A stretch of 64,000 nucleotides of DNA from Bacteroidales bacterium (GTDB taxonomy: Bacteria; Bacteroidota; Bacteroidia; Bacteroidales; F082). The DNA lies in the NCBI GenBank assembly GCA_017394865.1, contig JAFPWT010000013.1, positions 26,705 to 90,704 on the forward strand, read 5' to 3'. Under the pieces are notes generated by a model. It had not been told where the DNA came from and did not search any database. It saw only the letters and a list, made by a program, of their open reading frames with translations. Position numbers and translations under genes: made by a program. Positions 15,251 to 24,977 of the stretch are shown piece after piece. Every line of letters starts with the position of its first letter. The stretch's first letter is position 1.

Positions 15251-18200
15251 TTACGCAATGATATCGTGTTCCTGTCCGTCGTCGACCAACTTGATGACCG
15301 TTGGCGCGATATGGGCACTTGGCGTCTGATACTTTATATTATAGGTGCTGTTTCCGAAGCGGTAGCGGATGGTGAAGCCGTCCCATTCGGAGGGCACGTG
15401 AGGATCGAGGGTGAGGGTATCGCCTTCCTTGTGGAAGCCCAAGATATTCTCGATACCGGTCTTGTAAGCCCATGAAGCCGATCCGGTGTACCAAGTCCAG
15501 CCGCCGCGACCAGGATGCTGAGTGTTGCTGTAAATATCGGCTGCGATGCAGTATGGCTCGACCTTATACTTCAGCACGTCGGCAAGGGTCTGGGTACGGT
15601 GGATCGGGTTGATCAACGAGTAGAGGAAGTACGCCATGTCGGTGCGTCCTTCTTTGAGTTGTGCCATGATGTACCACATGGCGCCATGGGTGTACTGACC
15701 GCCGTTCTCGCGAACGCCCTCGGGATATTGCATGATGTAGCCCGGATTGTCGGGTGACTTCTTGAAGGCGGGGGTGAGCAGCTGGATGATCTCGTGTTCG
15801 CGGTTGACGAGGCGGCTGTCGGTCTCACGGAAGATGGACTTCTTCTGGTCGGGTGTCGCCACGTCGGTGAGGATACTCCAAGCCTGTGAGATGAGGTCGA
15901 TCTGGCATTCGGTATTGTTGACCGAGCCCATGGGGTGCCCGTTGTCGAAGAAGGCGCGGAGGAACCAGTAGCCGTCCCAGGCGTTGCTTTGCAGTGCATT
16001 CACCAGCTTCTCCTTAAACTGTGAAAGCTCTTCACAGTAGTTGAGGTCGGCGTCGGACATCTTTTGGGTGAGTTCTTCCATCTTAGGCAGCAGGTCGCAC
16101 AGGAAGAAGGCCACCCACACGCTCTCGCCTTTGCCTCCGGCGCCGACGCGGCTCATGCCGTCGTTCCAGTCACCGCAGCCCATCAACGGCAGTCCATGTG
16201 CGCCGATTCGGCTCATGGAACGGTTGATGGCTCTCTTCAGGTGTTCGTACAGGCTGGCCTTGGTCTCTGAGGCGGTGTAGCTGATGCCTCGCTCGGTCTG
16301 GCCAGCGGCCAGCGTCTCGCCTTGGCAGAAGGCCACTTCTTCGTTGAGGATTCCAAGATCGCCGGTGACTTTGATATATTGATAGGTGACGTAGACGAGC
16401 CATAGGTAATCGTCGCTGAAGGTGGTGCGGGCGCCGAAGTGCATGCTCTCGTGCCACCAGTGCAACACATCACCTTCGGCGAACTGGTGCGCTGCGTGGT
16501 CGAGGATCTGACGACGGGCGTAGGCCGGGTCGCTATAAAGACAGCTCATCACATCCTGCAGCTGGTCGCGGAAGCCAGTGGCGCCGCCAACCTGATAGAA
16601 GCCGGCGCGGGCAAAGAGTCTGGAGGCATACACCTGATAGAGATACCAACGGTTGAGCATGTAGTTGAGCGACTTGTCGGGGGTCTCCACCTCAAGGTAG
16701 CCAAGTTTCTCATCCCAGTAATGGATGACAGCGTCGAACTCCTTGTTGATGGCCGGGATGTCATAGCTGACGGGCGCTTGGGCCTCGCTGTCGACAACGG
16801 CGATGATGAATGCCAATTCGCGCATGCCTTTAGCGGGGATATTGATACTCATGCCAAGACGTTTGCGGTTGGGGTATTTGAGCGAATAGTCGAAGGGGAC
16901 GTTGTCGTCGCCATCGGTGACTGCGGTGAGCCGTACCTTAGTGTCGCGGTAGAGGTCGTGGTAGACGTTACGCACGATGATGCTGTGCGTGGCCTCGTCC
17001 CACTCGGAGTAGAGGTAGCGAGCAGTCTTCTCTTCAGTGGTACCCAAGACGAGCTTGTAGACCATGTCGAGTTGCATCACCATATCATCGTTGGTCTTGT
17101 TTTCCACCTTGATTTGGTAGTATTTTTCCATCTTCTCGCATGCCACAAACACACGGGTCTTGACATTGAACTCGTCGTACTGGGCGTCGAACGAAGAGAA
17201 ACCTTGGCCGTGGCGGGCTGTGGCAGGAACAAACTGTTTCTTGTTGATAAGCAACATCTCTGACGCGTTGTCGCGGACGATGTCGTTGCTCCAGCCGGTG
17301 AGTTTGAACTGCTGGGCGTTATAGGCGAAGGTGAATCCTGCCATGGTAGAGCTGATGATGCAGCCGAACTTCGGGTTGGCGATGACGTTGATCCATGGCA
17401 TCGGGGTGTTGGTGTTGGTGACCACATAATCACGTCCGCTGTTGTCGAAGCCACCATATTGGTTGTAGAAGTCGAGCGAGCTCCACACGTGGAAGTGGGC
17501 GCTGGGTTTCAACACGGGGTATTCCACCTTGTCCTGATATTGCTGGTTGGCGGCTTCAAGTTTTTGCAGTTGCTGCTCGATACGGTCGTGGTTGTTGAAG
17601 TCGATTCGGGCCACGGTACGCAGCAGGATGCGCTCATCGTCGCTGAGGTCTCTGCCGTTGAGGATGAACACCTGTCCGACCTGTTCATGCGAAGCCCAGA
17701 GGTGTTCGGTGTTGGCCATGTTGCGGATGAAGTGGGTGAGGCCGTCGTGATCTTCACCTGGGACGTCGTTGATGAAGACAAGGTCGAGCACCATGCCATG
17801 CACCTTATAATACTCGAAGGCGCGGAGCATCTCCTTGGCAAAGCCTGACTTGTTGATGTCGTCGATCTCCATCAGCACGATGGCATGGTCGCCGCTGATG
17901 CTGAAGCGCCACAGGTCGCGTTGCGAGAGCTTGTTCTTGGTCAGCAGCTCTTGGCGTTGATTGCCGAAGGTGGCCGTCTGGAGGATGTATTTCGAGATGC
18001 TGTTGTAGAGCCGCATCTGTGAGCCTTTGAGGAGCGACATGCCAGTGCGCATGTTGTTGAACACGGAGGCTTTCTTAAAGGCATCTTCGATGTCGATGGC
18101 GCTTTGGTACTGCTCCAACAGCTGTGAGAGCTGTTCCTTGGCTTTAGCGAAGCCGGTGATGAGGAAGGCGGAGACTGACTTGCCGGCGGGGATGTGGATA

Positions 18201-21200
18201 CGACGGCGCATGCTCATGATGGGGTCGAGGGTGGTGCCGACGGTATTGCTCAGCGTACGGTGGTTGTCGATGACATGGGCGTGACGGATGCTGCCGCCGC
18301 GGCCGAGGAAACGCATGCGCGAGGTCTCGTATTCCACCAGATGCTGGGGTTCCGACTGGTCTACGAAGAGACGGTGGACGACGTAGTAATAGCTGTCCTG
18401 AGCGTCTTGGGCAGGCTTGCTGAAGATCAGGGCTTCATGCTCGCCGTCGTATTCACTCAGGATCTTCATGCCGTTAAACACACGGTGGCCAGCATCGGCA
18501 TCCCTTGTCGACATGACCACTTCGCCGTAGCTGGTGATCTCTAGATCGACATCGATGTCGCCATTGTTGGTGAAGGTGTAACGGCGGATCTCAGCGAAGA
18601 AGTCTTTCACCACGGTGATCTCAGTCTTGGTCTCGATGTCGCCATCCACACGCAGGTAGCTCACTTTGTCGGAGGCGAAGCTGACGCGGTATTGCGCCGG
18701 CATCACGTCGAGTGGTGAGTAGGTGTTGGTCCACAGCCTGTCGTCGCGGAGGTTACGGATATAGAGATAAGTGCCGTAATGGTCGGCGGTGATCTTACGG
18801 TAGCGGTTGATGAGGATGTTGCGGTAACGCGAGAATCCTGAACCGCGGTCGTTGAGCAGCACGGTGTATTGTCCGTTGCTGACGACGCCGATCTCAGGCA
18901 CTGTGGCGATGCCATCGTAGTCGCGGGCATCGCTTTCGGTTTGCACCTTGGAGTATTGGTAGCGCTTGTATTGTGTGACTTTCAGGTCGATGTAAGGCTG
19001 TACTTGGGCTTTTTCCTTCAGCAGGGTCTCCATCGATTTGAAGACAGGCTCCTGCATGAAGTAACGCTGCAGGCAATGGTTGCCGAGGTAGTTGGCAAGC
19101 GAAGCCAGGATCATGCCTTGGTGGTGGGCATAGTGGGCCAGCACCGGTACACGGTCGTCGGCATCGTAGCTCTCGTAGAAGCCCATGTCGTCGTACATGT
19201 TCAGAGTACGGAAACGCTTTAAGTTGTCGTAGACGGCACGGTCGTTGACGCTAATGGACAGCAATGAGCTGTAAGGTGAGATTACAATGCGGTCAGGCGT
19301 GGTGTTTTGGAACTTCAGATAGGGCACTCCAAATGCATGGTACTTGTAATTCTGTGCATCGTCAAGCTCATTATAAGCTGTCTCAGAAATACCCCAAGGC
19401 AACACTTTGTTGACATTGTTGATGAATGCCCGTTGGGCTCTGACAGCGAAACTATAGGTCTCATCCATTAACGTATGCTTATACGTTGGCAAGAAGATTA
19501 GCGGCATGAAGTACTCGAACAACGTGCCGTACCACGAAGCCACGCCTTTGTAGCCTTTGTACTGGACAAGGGTCTTGTCGAGACAGAACCAGTGTTTGTA
19601 AGGCGCATCGCCTTGTGCGATGGTGAGGAAACTGGTGAGTCGGGCCTCCGATGCGAAGTTGTTGTAGTGATAGGGCAACAGGGCATGGGCACCGTAGTCG
19701 TAGCCGATGCTGAAGACATCCAGCTCGGGATTGTATAGTTTAGAGAAATCGGTATCGGTAATCAGTTGTTGGATCCGATCTCGGAGCGCAGTGTCGTGAG
19801 CCGCCTCAGCGAACGATTTAGCCACATATAGACATGCCACGAAATTGCCGCTGTCGCATGTTGAGATGAAGAAATTCGGCAACGCCTCCAGGGTCTGAAT
19901 ATGATACCAGTTGAATAAGTGTCCGTTCCATTTTCTCAGTTTTTCGACGGTGCTGATGATGTGCTCCAGTCGCTCCAGGGCTTCTTCTTGGGTGATGAAC
20001 TCCAGCTCTGAAGCAGATATAATAGAGGTGATGGAGTATCCGATGTTGGTCGGCGATGTCTTGTAGTCGGCTTTCTTCTCACGGTTGAGCTGGTAGTTGT
20101 CGGGGATGAGGTAATGTGTCTCTTCGGTGATCTGGCTGTCGAAGAAATGCCAAGTGTCTTTGGCCAGCTGACGGATCTCCTCAGTCTCTTTGGTGTTGAG
20201 GTTTTTCTTGTCTTGTGGGAACTTCTTACCCAGCCAGAACATCAGGAACGGGGCGCCGATCCAGAGGAGGGCAACCACGCCAGCGATGATGAAGGTGAAG
20301 AGGTGAGGTGTGAGCGGCGAGAAGTAATAGGCAAGGATAGTGAGTGCTATTATAACGGCAGCACAGATGTAATTGAACCAGAACTTCCCAATGTAATCGC
20401 CCAAAGTGCCTTTGGTGCTCTTGGCGGCCTCGTCGCTGGTGATCCAGTTGAGGAGGTTTTTATGGGAGAACCACATGCGGTAACAGGCACGCACCAAGGC
20501 ATCGGTATACATCCAAGCTTCTTTCGGGAGCAAGGCGAATTGAACAATGGAGCGGTAGATGATGACTCGGAAGCCGCGCATCAGGGTGGCGTAGTAGTGA
20601 TAGCGTTTGCCGAAGTTGGGCACCTTGGTGACCTGTCCGAGGATGAAGAACACGATGGGGCTGGCCACGGCGATGAAAGCGACGAGTACATACCAGGCGG
20701 GAGAGATAACGGACAACGGAGAACTGGAAACGGCAAGTGGGAAGGAGAACCCGAAGAAGATGATGACCATGAGGGCGAGGCTGAGGACCGAACGACGGAG
20801 GTTGTCGAAGATCTTCCAGCGACCGATGGTGTTGACTTGGTTCTTGACTTTGTCGCCTTTCTCGTTGCGAACGCGTTTGCGGAGCCAGCTGATGATCTGC
20901 CAGTCACCGCGGGTCCAGCGGTGGTGGCGCTTGGCGTCGTCGATATAGTTCGATGGGTTGTCGTCGAAGAGCTCCAGATCGTTGATCAAGCCACAACGGA
21001 TATGGCATCCCTCGATGAGGTCGTGGCTCAGGATAAGGTTCTCGGGGAAGGTGCCTTTCAGCACTTTTTGGAACACCTTCAAATCGTAGATGCCCTTACC
21101 GCAGAACGAGCCTTCATTAAAGATATCCTGGTATAGTTCGAAAGAGGCTGTAGTATAGACATCGAGGCCGCCCAATCCGGCGAAGAGCTGGGCGTAACGG

Positions 21201-22858
21201 CTCTTGTTGGTGACTTCCACGTCGACATTGACACGAGGCTGCATGATGCCGTATCCGGCGTTGACGCGTTTGCCGTCGGGCGACAGCTGGGCGCGGTTCA
21301 ACGGATGGGCCATGGCGCCGATGAGCTTCTGGGCGGAGTAGAGCACCAGCTCGGTGTCGGTGTCCAGCGTGATGATGAACTGGATGGGTGGCACGGCGCC
21401 TTCGAGCCATTGGCTGATGGTCTCACAACGGAAGCGTTTTTGCCTTTCTTCTTCGGTGGTGTTACCCAGTACCAAATCGTTGAAATGCAAGATGGCGCCA
21501 CGTTTGCGCTCGTAGCCCAGCCAGCAGTTCTCGCCATCGCTCCAGGCACGTTTGCGGTAGACAAAGTTGAAGATGGGAGCGCCGTATCTCTCGTTCAGCT
21601 CTTTCACCTTGGCTAGACCGGCTTGTACAACTTCGTCGTCCCAAGGCATATCTTCGTTGGGGCCTGCGGCAGCATCGCCAATCAAAGTGTAGTAGAGGTT
21701 CTGCGGGCGGCGTTCCAGACGCTGGCCCTCGCTGGCACGGTTGATATTCGAAAGGTAATAGATCTCCAATTGTTCCAGCAGCTCGATGGTCTTGGCCTTG
21801 TTTTTCAAGATCGTGGGCATGATGACCATGGTGGCATATTCCTTAGGGATCAGGCCGTCTTTGAATTTGATCTTAAAGGTGTTGACGGGTTTGTGAATCT
21901 TATAGAGCAATTGGTTGAAGAGGTCGATGACGATTTGGCTCATTGGCACCGCCATCAGCAGGGTGAGGATGATGGTGAGCCATATGGCTGCTTTGGAGCC
22001 CAATCCGAAAGCGAGCCAGGAGAACAGGAAGGCCAGTGCCAGTGAGAAAACGCTGACGATGGCGATATACCAATGGGCGCGGCTGTCCCATTTCTTTGGT
22101 GGGAACAGCTGCCAACCTACATGCTCGCCTTTCTCATCGGCTTTAGCCACCAGTTCTTTCACTAAATCATACTCCTTCATTTTGCGTTTCTTGCACAACC
22201 GGGTGATCTTGGCACGATAGTCGTCCTTGGTTCGGTCGTACATCTGGTCGTACATGCCGGCTTTCTCATCTTTGAGCATTTGCTCTGAGTAGCTCACGCT
22301 GTCGATGAGTTCCGACATGGGCAGCTTGGTCATCTTCTTCAGTGAGTTGAAGAGGTTCATCATCATCAGGTTATGACGGGCGGCCTCGTTCAACTTCTCC
22401 ATATCGGCCAGAGCCTTGTCGGTGGGAGAGTAGTGGTAGGCGTTGGCTTCTTTCAACTGCTCACAAAGCATAGCAAGATCCTTCAGCAGGATGCACTTCA
22501 TCAAGGGCAACAAAGCGCACACTTCTGGATAAGAAAGATAGTCCTTCTGCCGTTCTTGCTCTTTGATCAGATAGTCGAACAAAAGGTTTCTGTCGACTTG
22601 ATAGTGGCAGTGGATCAGGAAATCGCGCAACAGGTGTTTCAGGTACTTCATGCGCTCGCCTTCGAGTTTTTTGAACTCTTTGCTTTGCAGGTCGATCTTC
22701 AGCACTTTCTCCTGCTCGCTGATCATATAATAGTTATCGAGAACCCATTCGTTGGTGCTGCCCACCAGGCGCTGCGATTTGGTTTCCTCAACCAGTAATA
22801 AATAGTAGTCGGTAATGGTTTTCAGACTTTCTTTGAAAACCTTATAAGTACTTTTCAT
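15251..22858 (-). CDS. NdvB-like cyclic beta-1,2-glucan synthase (GT84 plus GH94)
   Basis: A giant membrane enzyme expected to build and cyclise, or trim, a beta-1,2-linked glucan. In its 2535 residues I see an N-terminal cytosolic region, two membrane helices near 265-320, a glycosyltransferase domain with DTDTEL (about 498-503) and RHHRWTRGDWQ (about 642-652), membrane helices about 700-880, a glycoamylase-like domain (about 930-1290), two large carbohydrate-binding/supersandwich regions, and a C-terminal GH94 phosphorylase domain with GCGDWNDGMSRVG near 2226-2238. This is the Brucella/Agrobacterium Cgs/NdvB layout, somewhat shorter at the N-terminus. The product (cyclic or linear glucan) cannot be told from sequence. 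Confidence 0.85.
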   Translation of the reverse strand: MKSTYKVFKESLKTITDYYLLLVEETKSQRLVGSTNEWVLDNYYMISEQEKVLKIDLQSKEFKKLEGERMKYLKHLLRDFLIHCHYQVDRNLLFDYLIKEQERQKDYLSYPEVCALLPLMKCILLKDLAMLCEQLKEANAYHYSPTDKALADMEKLNEAARHNLMMMNLFNSLKKMTKLPMSELIDSVSYSEQMLKDEKAGMYDQMYDRTKDDYRAKITRLCKKRKMKEYDLVKELVAKADEKGEHVGWQLFPPKKWDSRAHWYIAIVSVFSLALAFLFSWLAFGLGSKAAIWLTIILTLLMAVPMSQIVIDLFNQLLYKIHKPVNTFKIKFKDGLIPKEYATMVIMPTILKNKAKTIELLEQLEIYYLSNINRASEGQRLERRPQNLYYTLIGDAAAGPNEDMPWDDEVVQAGLAKVKELNERYGAPIFNFVYRKRAWSDGENCWLGYERKRGAILHFNDLVLGNTTEEERQKRFRCETISQWLEGAVPPIQFIITLDTDTELVLYSAQKLIGAMAHPLNRAQLSPDGKRVNAGYGIMQPRVNVDVEVTNKSRYAQLFAGLGGLDVYTTASFELYQDIFNEGSFCGKGIYDLKVFQKVLKGTFPENLILSHDLIEGCHIRCGLINDLELFDDNPSNYIDDAKRHHRWTRGDWQIISWLRKRVRNEKGDKVKNQVNTIGRWKIFDNLRRSVLSLALMVIIFFGFSFPLAVSSSPLSVISPAWYVLVAFIAVASPIVFFILGQVTKVPNFGKRYHYYATLMRGFRVIIYRSIVQFALLPKEAWMYTDALVRACYRMWFSHKNLLNWITSDEAAKSTKGTLGDYIGKFWFNYICAAVIIALTILAYYFSPLTPHLFTFIIAGVVALLWIGAPFLMFWLGKKFPQDKKNLNTKETEEIRQLAKDTWHFFDSQITEETHYLIPDNYQLNREKKADYKTSPTNIGYSITSIISASELEFITQEEALERLEHIISTVEKLRKWNGHLFNWYHIQTLEALPNFFISTCDSGNFVACLYVAKSFAEAAHDTALRDRIQQLITDTDFSKLYNPELDVFSIGYDYGAHALLPYHYNNFASEARLTSFLTIAQGDAPYKHWFCLDKTLVQYKGYKGVASWYGTLFEYFMPLIFLPTYKHTLMDETYSFAVRAQRAFINNVNKVLPWGISETAYNELDDAQNYKYHAFGVPYLKFQNTTPDRIVISPYSSLLSISVNDRAVYDNLKRFRTLNMYDDMGFYESYDADDRVPVLAHYAHHQGMILASLANYLGNHCLQRYFMQEPVFKSMETLLKEKAQVQPYIDLKVTQYKRYQYSKVQTESDARDYDGIATVPEIGVVSNGQYTVLLNDRGSGFSRYRNILINRYRKITADHYGTYLYIRNLRDDRLWTNTYSPLDVMPAQYRVSFASDKVSYLRVDGDIETKTEITVVKDFFAEIRRYTFTNNGDIDVDLEITSYGEVVMSTRDADAGHRVFNGMKILSEYDGEHEALIFSKPAQDAQDSYYYVVHRLFVDQSEPQHLVEYETSRMRFLGRGGSIRHAHVIDNHRTLSNTVGTTLDPIMSMRRRIHIPAGKSVSAFLITGFAKAKEQLSQLLEQYQSAIDIEDAFKKASVFNNMRTGMSLLKGSQMRLYNSISKYILQTATFGNQRQELLTKNKLSQRDLWRFSISGDHAIVLMEIDDINKSGFAKEMLRAFEYYKVHGMVLDLVFINDVPGEDHDGLTHFIRNMANTEHLWASHEQVGQVFILNGRDLSDDERILLRTVARIDFNNHDRIEQQLQKLEAANQQYQDKVEYPVLKPSAHFHVWSSLDFYNQYGGFDNSGRDYVVTNTNTPMPWINVIANPKFGCIISSTMAGFTFAYNAQQFKLTGWSNDIVRDNASEMLLINKKQFVPATARHGQGFSSFDAQYDEFNVKTRVFVACEKMEKYYQIKVENKTNDDMVMQLDMVYKLVLGTTEEKTARYLYSEWDEATHSIIVRNVYHDLYRDTKVRLTAVTDGDDNVPFDYSLKYPNRKRLGMSINIPAKGMRELAFIIAVVDSEAQAPVSYDIPAINKEFDAVIHYWDEKLGYLEVETPDKSLNYMLNRWYLYQVYASRLFARAGFYQVGGATGFRDQLQDVMSCLYSDPAYARRQILDHAAHQFAEGDVLHWWHESMHFGARTTFSDDYLWLVYVTYQYIKVTGDLGILNEEVAFCQGETLAAGQTERGISYTASETKASLYEHLKRAINRSMSRIGAHGLPLMGCGDWNDGMSRVGAGGKGESVWVAFFLCDLLPKMEELTQKMSDADLNYCEELSQFKEKLVNALQSNAWDGYWFLRAFFDNGHPMGSVNNTECQIDLISQAWSILTDVATPDQKKSIFRETDSRLVNREHEIIQLLTPAFKKSPDNPGYIMQYPEGVRENGGQYTHGAMWYIMAQLKEGRTDMAYFLYSLINPIHRTQTLADVLKYKVEPYCIAADIYSNTQHPGRGGWTWYTGSASWAYKTGIENILGFHKEGDTLTLDPHVPSEWDGFTIRYRFGNSTYNIKYQTPSAHIAPTVIKLVDDGQEHDIIA

Positions 22859-22879
22859 GGCCTTTTTTTTCTAATAGGG

Positions 22880-22887
22880 CAAAAATA
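22880..22887 (-). promoter_or_regulatory. -7 box for the glucan synthase gene
   Basis: Minus-strand TATTTTTG, 22 nt upstream of the ATG at 22858, in a short A+T-rich gap. Confidence 0.45.
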
Positions 22888-22917
22888 GGGAGAAAAAAGC
22901 AGAAAAGCAAAATTTTT

Positions 22918-23994
22918 TTATTGGTTGGTAATCATGTGATACTGGCAGACTTGAAGCTTGCCGTCGCCGTCACGGAGGTGGAATCCGTTGCCTTGACAGT
23001 AGCGCCACATCTTGCATTTGGCGCATTGGTCTTTTTTCATCCATCGACGGTCGCGGTAGACTTGGTATTTGTTTTGCCAGATATCCCAGAAACTGTCATT
23101 GTAGATGTTGCCTTGATGGTAGTCGGCGCGGATGCTGAGGCAGCCTGAGATGGAGCCGTCGGCGAGGATGGAAGCCACGTTGATGCCTGCACTGCATGAA
23201 TAGATGTGGTTTCTGACATCGCCTTCGTAAGGTCCCAGGAAGCCGTCGCAGCCATAGTCGGCGCGGATGAGACCTTGCTGACGGGTTTGCTTGATGAATT
23301 CCATCATCTCCACAAACTGGCTGTTGGAGAGCTTCAGATCGGGGTCGTTGGTGGCGCGTCCTGAGGGGAACACGGTAAACAGTCGCCAACGCTTGATGCC
23401 CAGTGAAATCAGGTAATCGCGGAACTTTGGAAGGTACTGTATGGTGCGTTGGTTGACGCAGGTGATGACGTCCCAGGTGAGGCTGGGATGTTGCTTGAGG
23501 GCTTCCACGGCGACGAGCACGTTCTTGTAGCTATTGGGGTTTCCTCGCATCCAGTTGTGATCTTCTTCGAATCCGTCGAAGCTTACGGCGATCGACTTCA
23601 GGCCTGCGTCGACATAGGTGTTGAGACGCTCGGGGGTGAGCAGCATGCCGTTGCTCACCATGCCCCACACAAAGCCTTTCTCGGTGATGGCGCGTCCGCA
23701 TTCGGCCAGATCACCGCGTACGGTGGGTTCACCACCGGTGGTGATGACCATCACTTTCGAAGGATCCATATGTTCGCGGATCTCGTCGAGCACCTTGGCG
23801 AAGTCGGCAAAGGGCATGTCATCCTTCTCGGAGAGCATCCTGCAGTCGCTGCCGCAGTGCCGGCAGTTGAGGTTGCATCGCAGCGTGCATTCCCAGAACA
23901 GCTGGTGCAGTTCGTGCTCTTCGATGCGCTCTTGCAGGACGGCGCGGTTAAGCTCCAAAAGCAGTTTCTTATATGCTCCCAGCCGCTTATTCAT
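22918..23994 (-). CDS. Radical SAM/SPASM protein of the rSAM-lipoprotein system
   Basis: A 358-residue radical SAM enzyme that probably modifies the adjacent lipoprotein. I start it at the ATG at 23994 (MNKRLGAYKKLL), which overlaps the lipoprotein stop by 8 nt; the longer reading to 24102 lies within the lipoprotein gene. The SAM-cluster cysteines are Cys40, Cys44 and Cys47 in CNLNCRHC, followed by TTGGEPTVR. A SPASM-type C-terminus carries additional cysteines (YSCSAGINVA, SGCLSIRADYHQGNI, CAKCKMWRYCQGNGF, VCQYH) for auxiliary clusters. Context and overall pattern fit the Bacteroidota family known as TIGR04133. The chemistry is unknown. Confidence 0.8.
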   Translation of the reverse strand: MNKRLGAYKKLLLELNRAVLQERIEEHELHQLFWECTLRCNLNCRHCGSDCRMLSEKDDMPFADFAKVLDEIREHMDPSKVMVITTGGEPTVRGDLAECGRAITEKGFVWGMVSNGMLLTPERLNTYVDAGLKSIAVSFDGFEEDHNWMRGNPNSYKNVLVAVEALKQHPSLTWDVITCVNQRTIQYLPKFRDYLISLGIKRWRLFTVFPSGRATNDPDLKLSNSQFVEMMEFIKQTRQQGLIRADYGCDGFLGPYEGDVRNHIYSCSAGINVASILADGSISGCLSIRADYHQGNIYNDSFWDIWQNKYQVYRDRRWMKKDQCAKCKMWRYCQGNGFHLRDGDGKLQVCQYHMITNQ

Positions 23995-24373
23995 TGTCGA
24001 GTTCTTGGAGTTTTTGTTGAATCTCTTTGACTTCTTCTCTGAGGCGGTTGGTCTCGTTGCGGTACCTCTCGATGACCTCGGGTGAACCGTAAACGCAGGC
24101 ACCTTCGCGGCGTTTCAGAATCTGATTAAGTCCGTTGAGACGGTTGATAAGGGTTTGACGATATTGCTCTTTGTCCATCTCTGGTATGGAATCGGTGACA
24201 GGCGGTCCATATACACGGGGGCCGATGGAGTCCTTCTCCGTGACCACATGAAGCGTGTCGCTGTCATTCTGTATTGTTCCTTCGTTGGTCGCTTTTTTAC
24301 TAGTGGTGCAGGCTACTAGGAAGGCGAGGCCCGAAAGGAGGCTGATCCATACGGTTCTTATTACTTTTTTCAT
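23987..24373 (-). CDS. Small lipoprotein paired with the radical SAM enzyme, twin VYGxP motifs
   Basis: A 128-residue lipoprotein, candidate substrate of the radical SAM protein it overlaps. The signal segment ends in LVAC with the lipidated Cys22. Two copies of a VYGxP motif stand out: RVYGPP (53-58) and CVYGSP (93-98). A YGxP-type motif is, as I recall it, a mark of the rSAM-associated lipoproteins (TIGR04134-like), but having two is unusual to me. The remainder (about 63-128) is a charged helix, likely coiled coil (IERYRNETNRLREEVKEIQQ). No enzyme domain is visible. Confidence 0.7.
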   Translation of the reverse strand: MKKVIRTVWISLLSGLAFLVACTTSKKATNEGTIQNDSDTLHVVTEKDSIGPRVYGPPVTDSIPEMDKEQYRQTLINRLNGLNQILKRREGACVYGSPEVIERYRNETNRLREEVKEIQQKLQELDNE

Positions 24374-24391
24374 AGTTTATTTGTTTTGACT

Positions 24392-24493
24392 CGTCATTGC
24401 GAGGAGCGAAGCGACGAAGCAATCCAACCAGAGTGGGCTTTGTTTGTGTCAGGTTGGATTGCCGCGCTCGCCCCTAACTCGCTCGCAATGACG
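24392..24493. repeat. REP-like inverted repeat of the 'GTCATTGCGAG' type
   Basis: The left arm begins CGTCATTGCGAG and ends GCAATCCAACC (24392-24429). The right arm begins GGTTGGATTGC and ends CTCGCAATGACG (24452-24493). The outer 12 bp and inner 11 bp pair perfectly with an unpaired interior. Repeats beginning this way are widespread in many bacterial genomes. It lies between the lipoprotein gene and the guaD stop and may act as a transcript end. Confidence 0.8.
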
Positions 24494-24495
24494 TA

Positions 24496-24975
24496 CTAGT
24501 ATTCTATTTTATCGGTTTTGTTTTCCCAGAGTTTAAACGAACTCAAGGCCTCTTCGCGAAGCATATTAATAAAGGGCACAGACCGACGGTCGATGGGTTT
24601 GTCGAGCTCTTCATAGATGAAGTCGTCGGCGAAATCAATGTCGCGGGCATCTTTCTTGGTGTTGCCGTAGTAGATGCATTTGAGGTGTGCCCAGTAGATG
24701 GCACCGAGGCACATCGGGCAGGGCTCGCAGGAGGTGTAGATGACGCAGTCCGAGAGGTCGAAGGTGCCTAACTTACGGCATGCCTGACGGATGGTGTTGA
24801 CCTCGGCGTGGGCTGTAGGGTCGTTGTCGATGGTGACGCTGTTGGAGCTGCCTGCGACGATCTCGCCATCGCGGACGATGACGGCGCCGAAGGGACCTCC
24901 GCCGTTGCGGACGCTCTCGTCGGCCAGGCGGATGGCCTCGCGCATGAATTGCTTATCTTGTTCAGTAGGGTTCAT
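24496..24975 (-). CDS. guaD: Guanine deaminase (CDA-fold, GuaD type)
   Basis: Hydrolyses guanine to xanthine and ammonia in purine salvage or catabolism. It has 159 residues from the ATG at 24975; a longer reading to 25134 runs into the upstream gene. Zinc-site motifs are His56-Ala-Glu58 (PTAHAEVN) and Cys83/Cys86 (TSCEPCPMC). The C-terminal DFADDFIYEELDKP is close to the Bacillus GuaD form and separates it from TadA and cytidine deaminases. It starts 2 nt after the stop of a nucleoside-recognition membrane protein, which supports a nucleobase role for both. Confidence 0.85.
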   Translation of the reverse strand: MNPTEQDKQFMREAIRLADESVRNGGGPFGAVIVRDGEIVAGSSNSVTIDNDPTAHAEVNTIRQACRKLGTFDLSDCVIYTSCEPCPMCLGAIYWAHLKCIYYGNTKKDARDIDFADDFIYEELDKPIDRRSVPFINMLREEALSSFKLWENKTDKIEY

Positions 24976-24977
24976 CG

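Noticed and set aside
20114-21136. A 340-codon open frame antisense to the glucan synthase gene
   Set aside because: It lies fully inside the membrane/GT region of the 2535-residue protein and its translation is a low-complexity acidic shadow.
24392-24493. Inverted repeat before guaD considered as a fifth member of the palindromic family
   Set aside because: It lacks the CTRCRTAWCTCC core and instead matches the widespread GTCATTGCGAG-type repeat.
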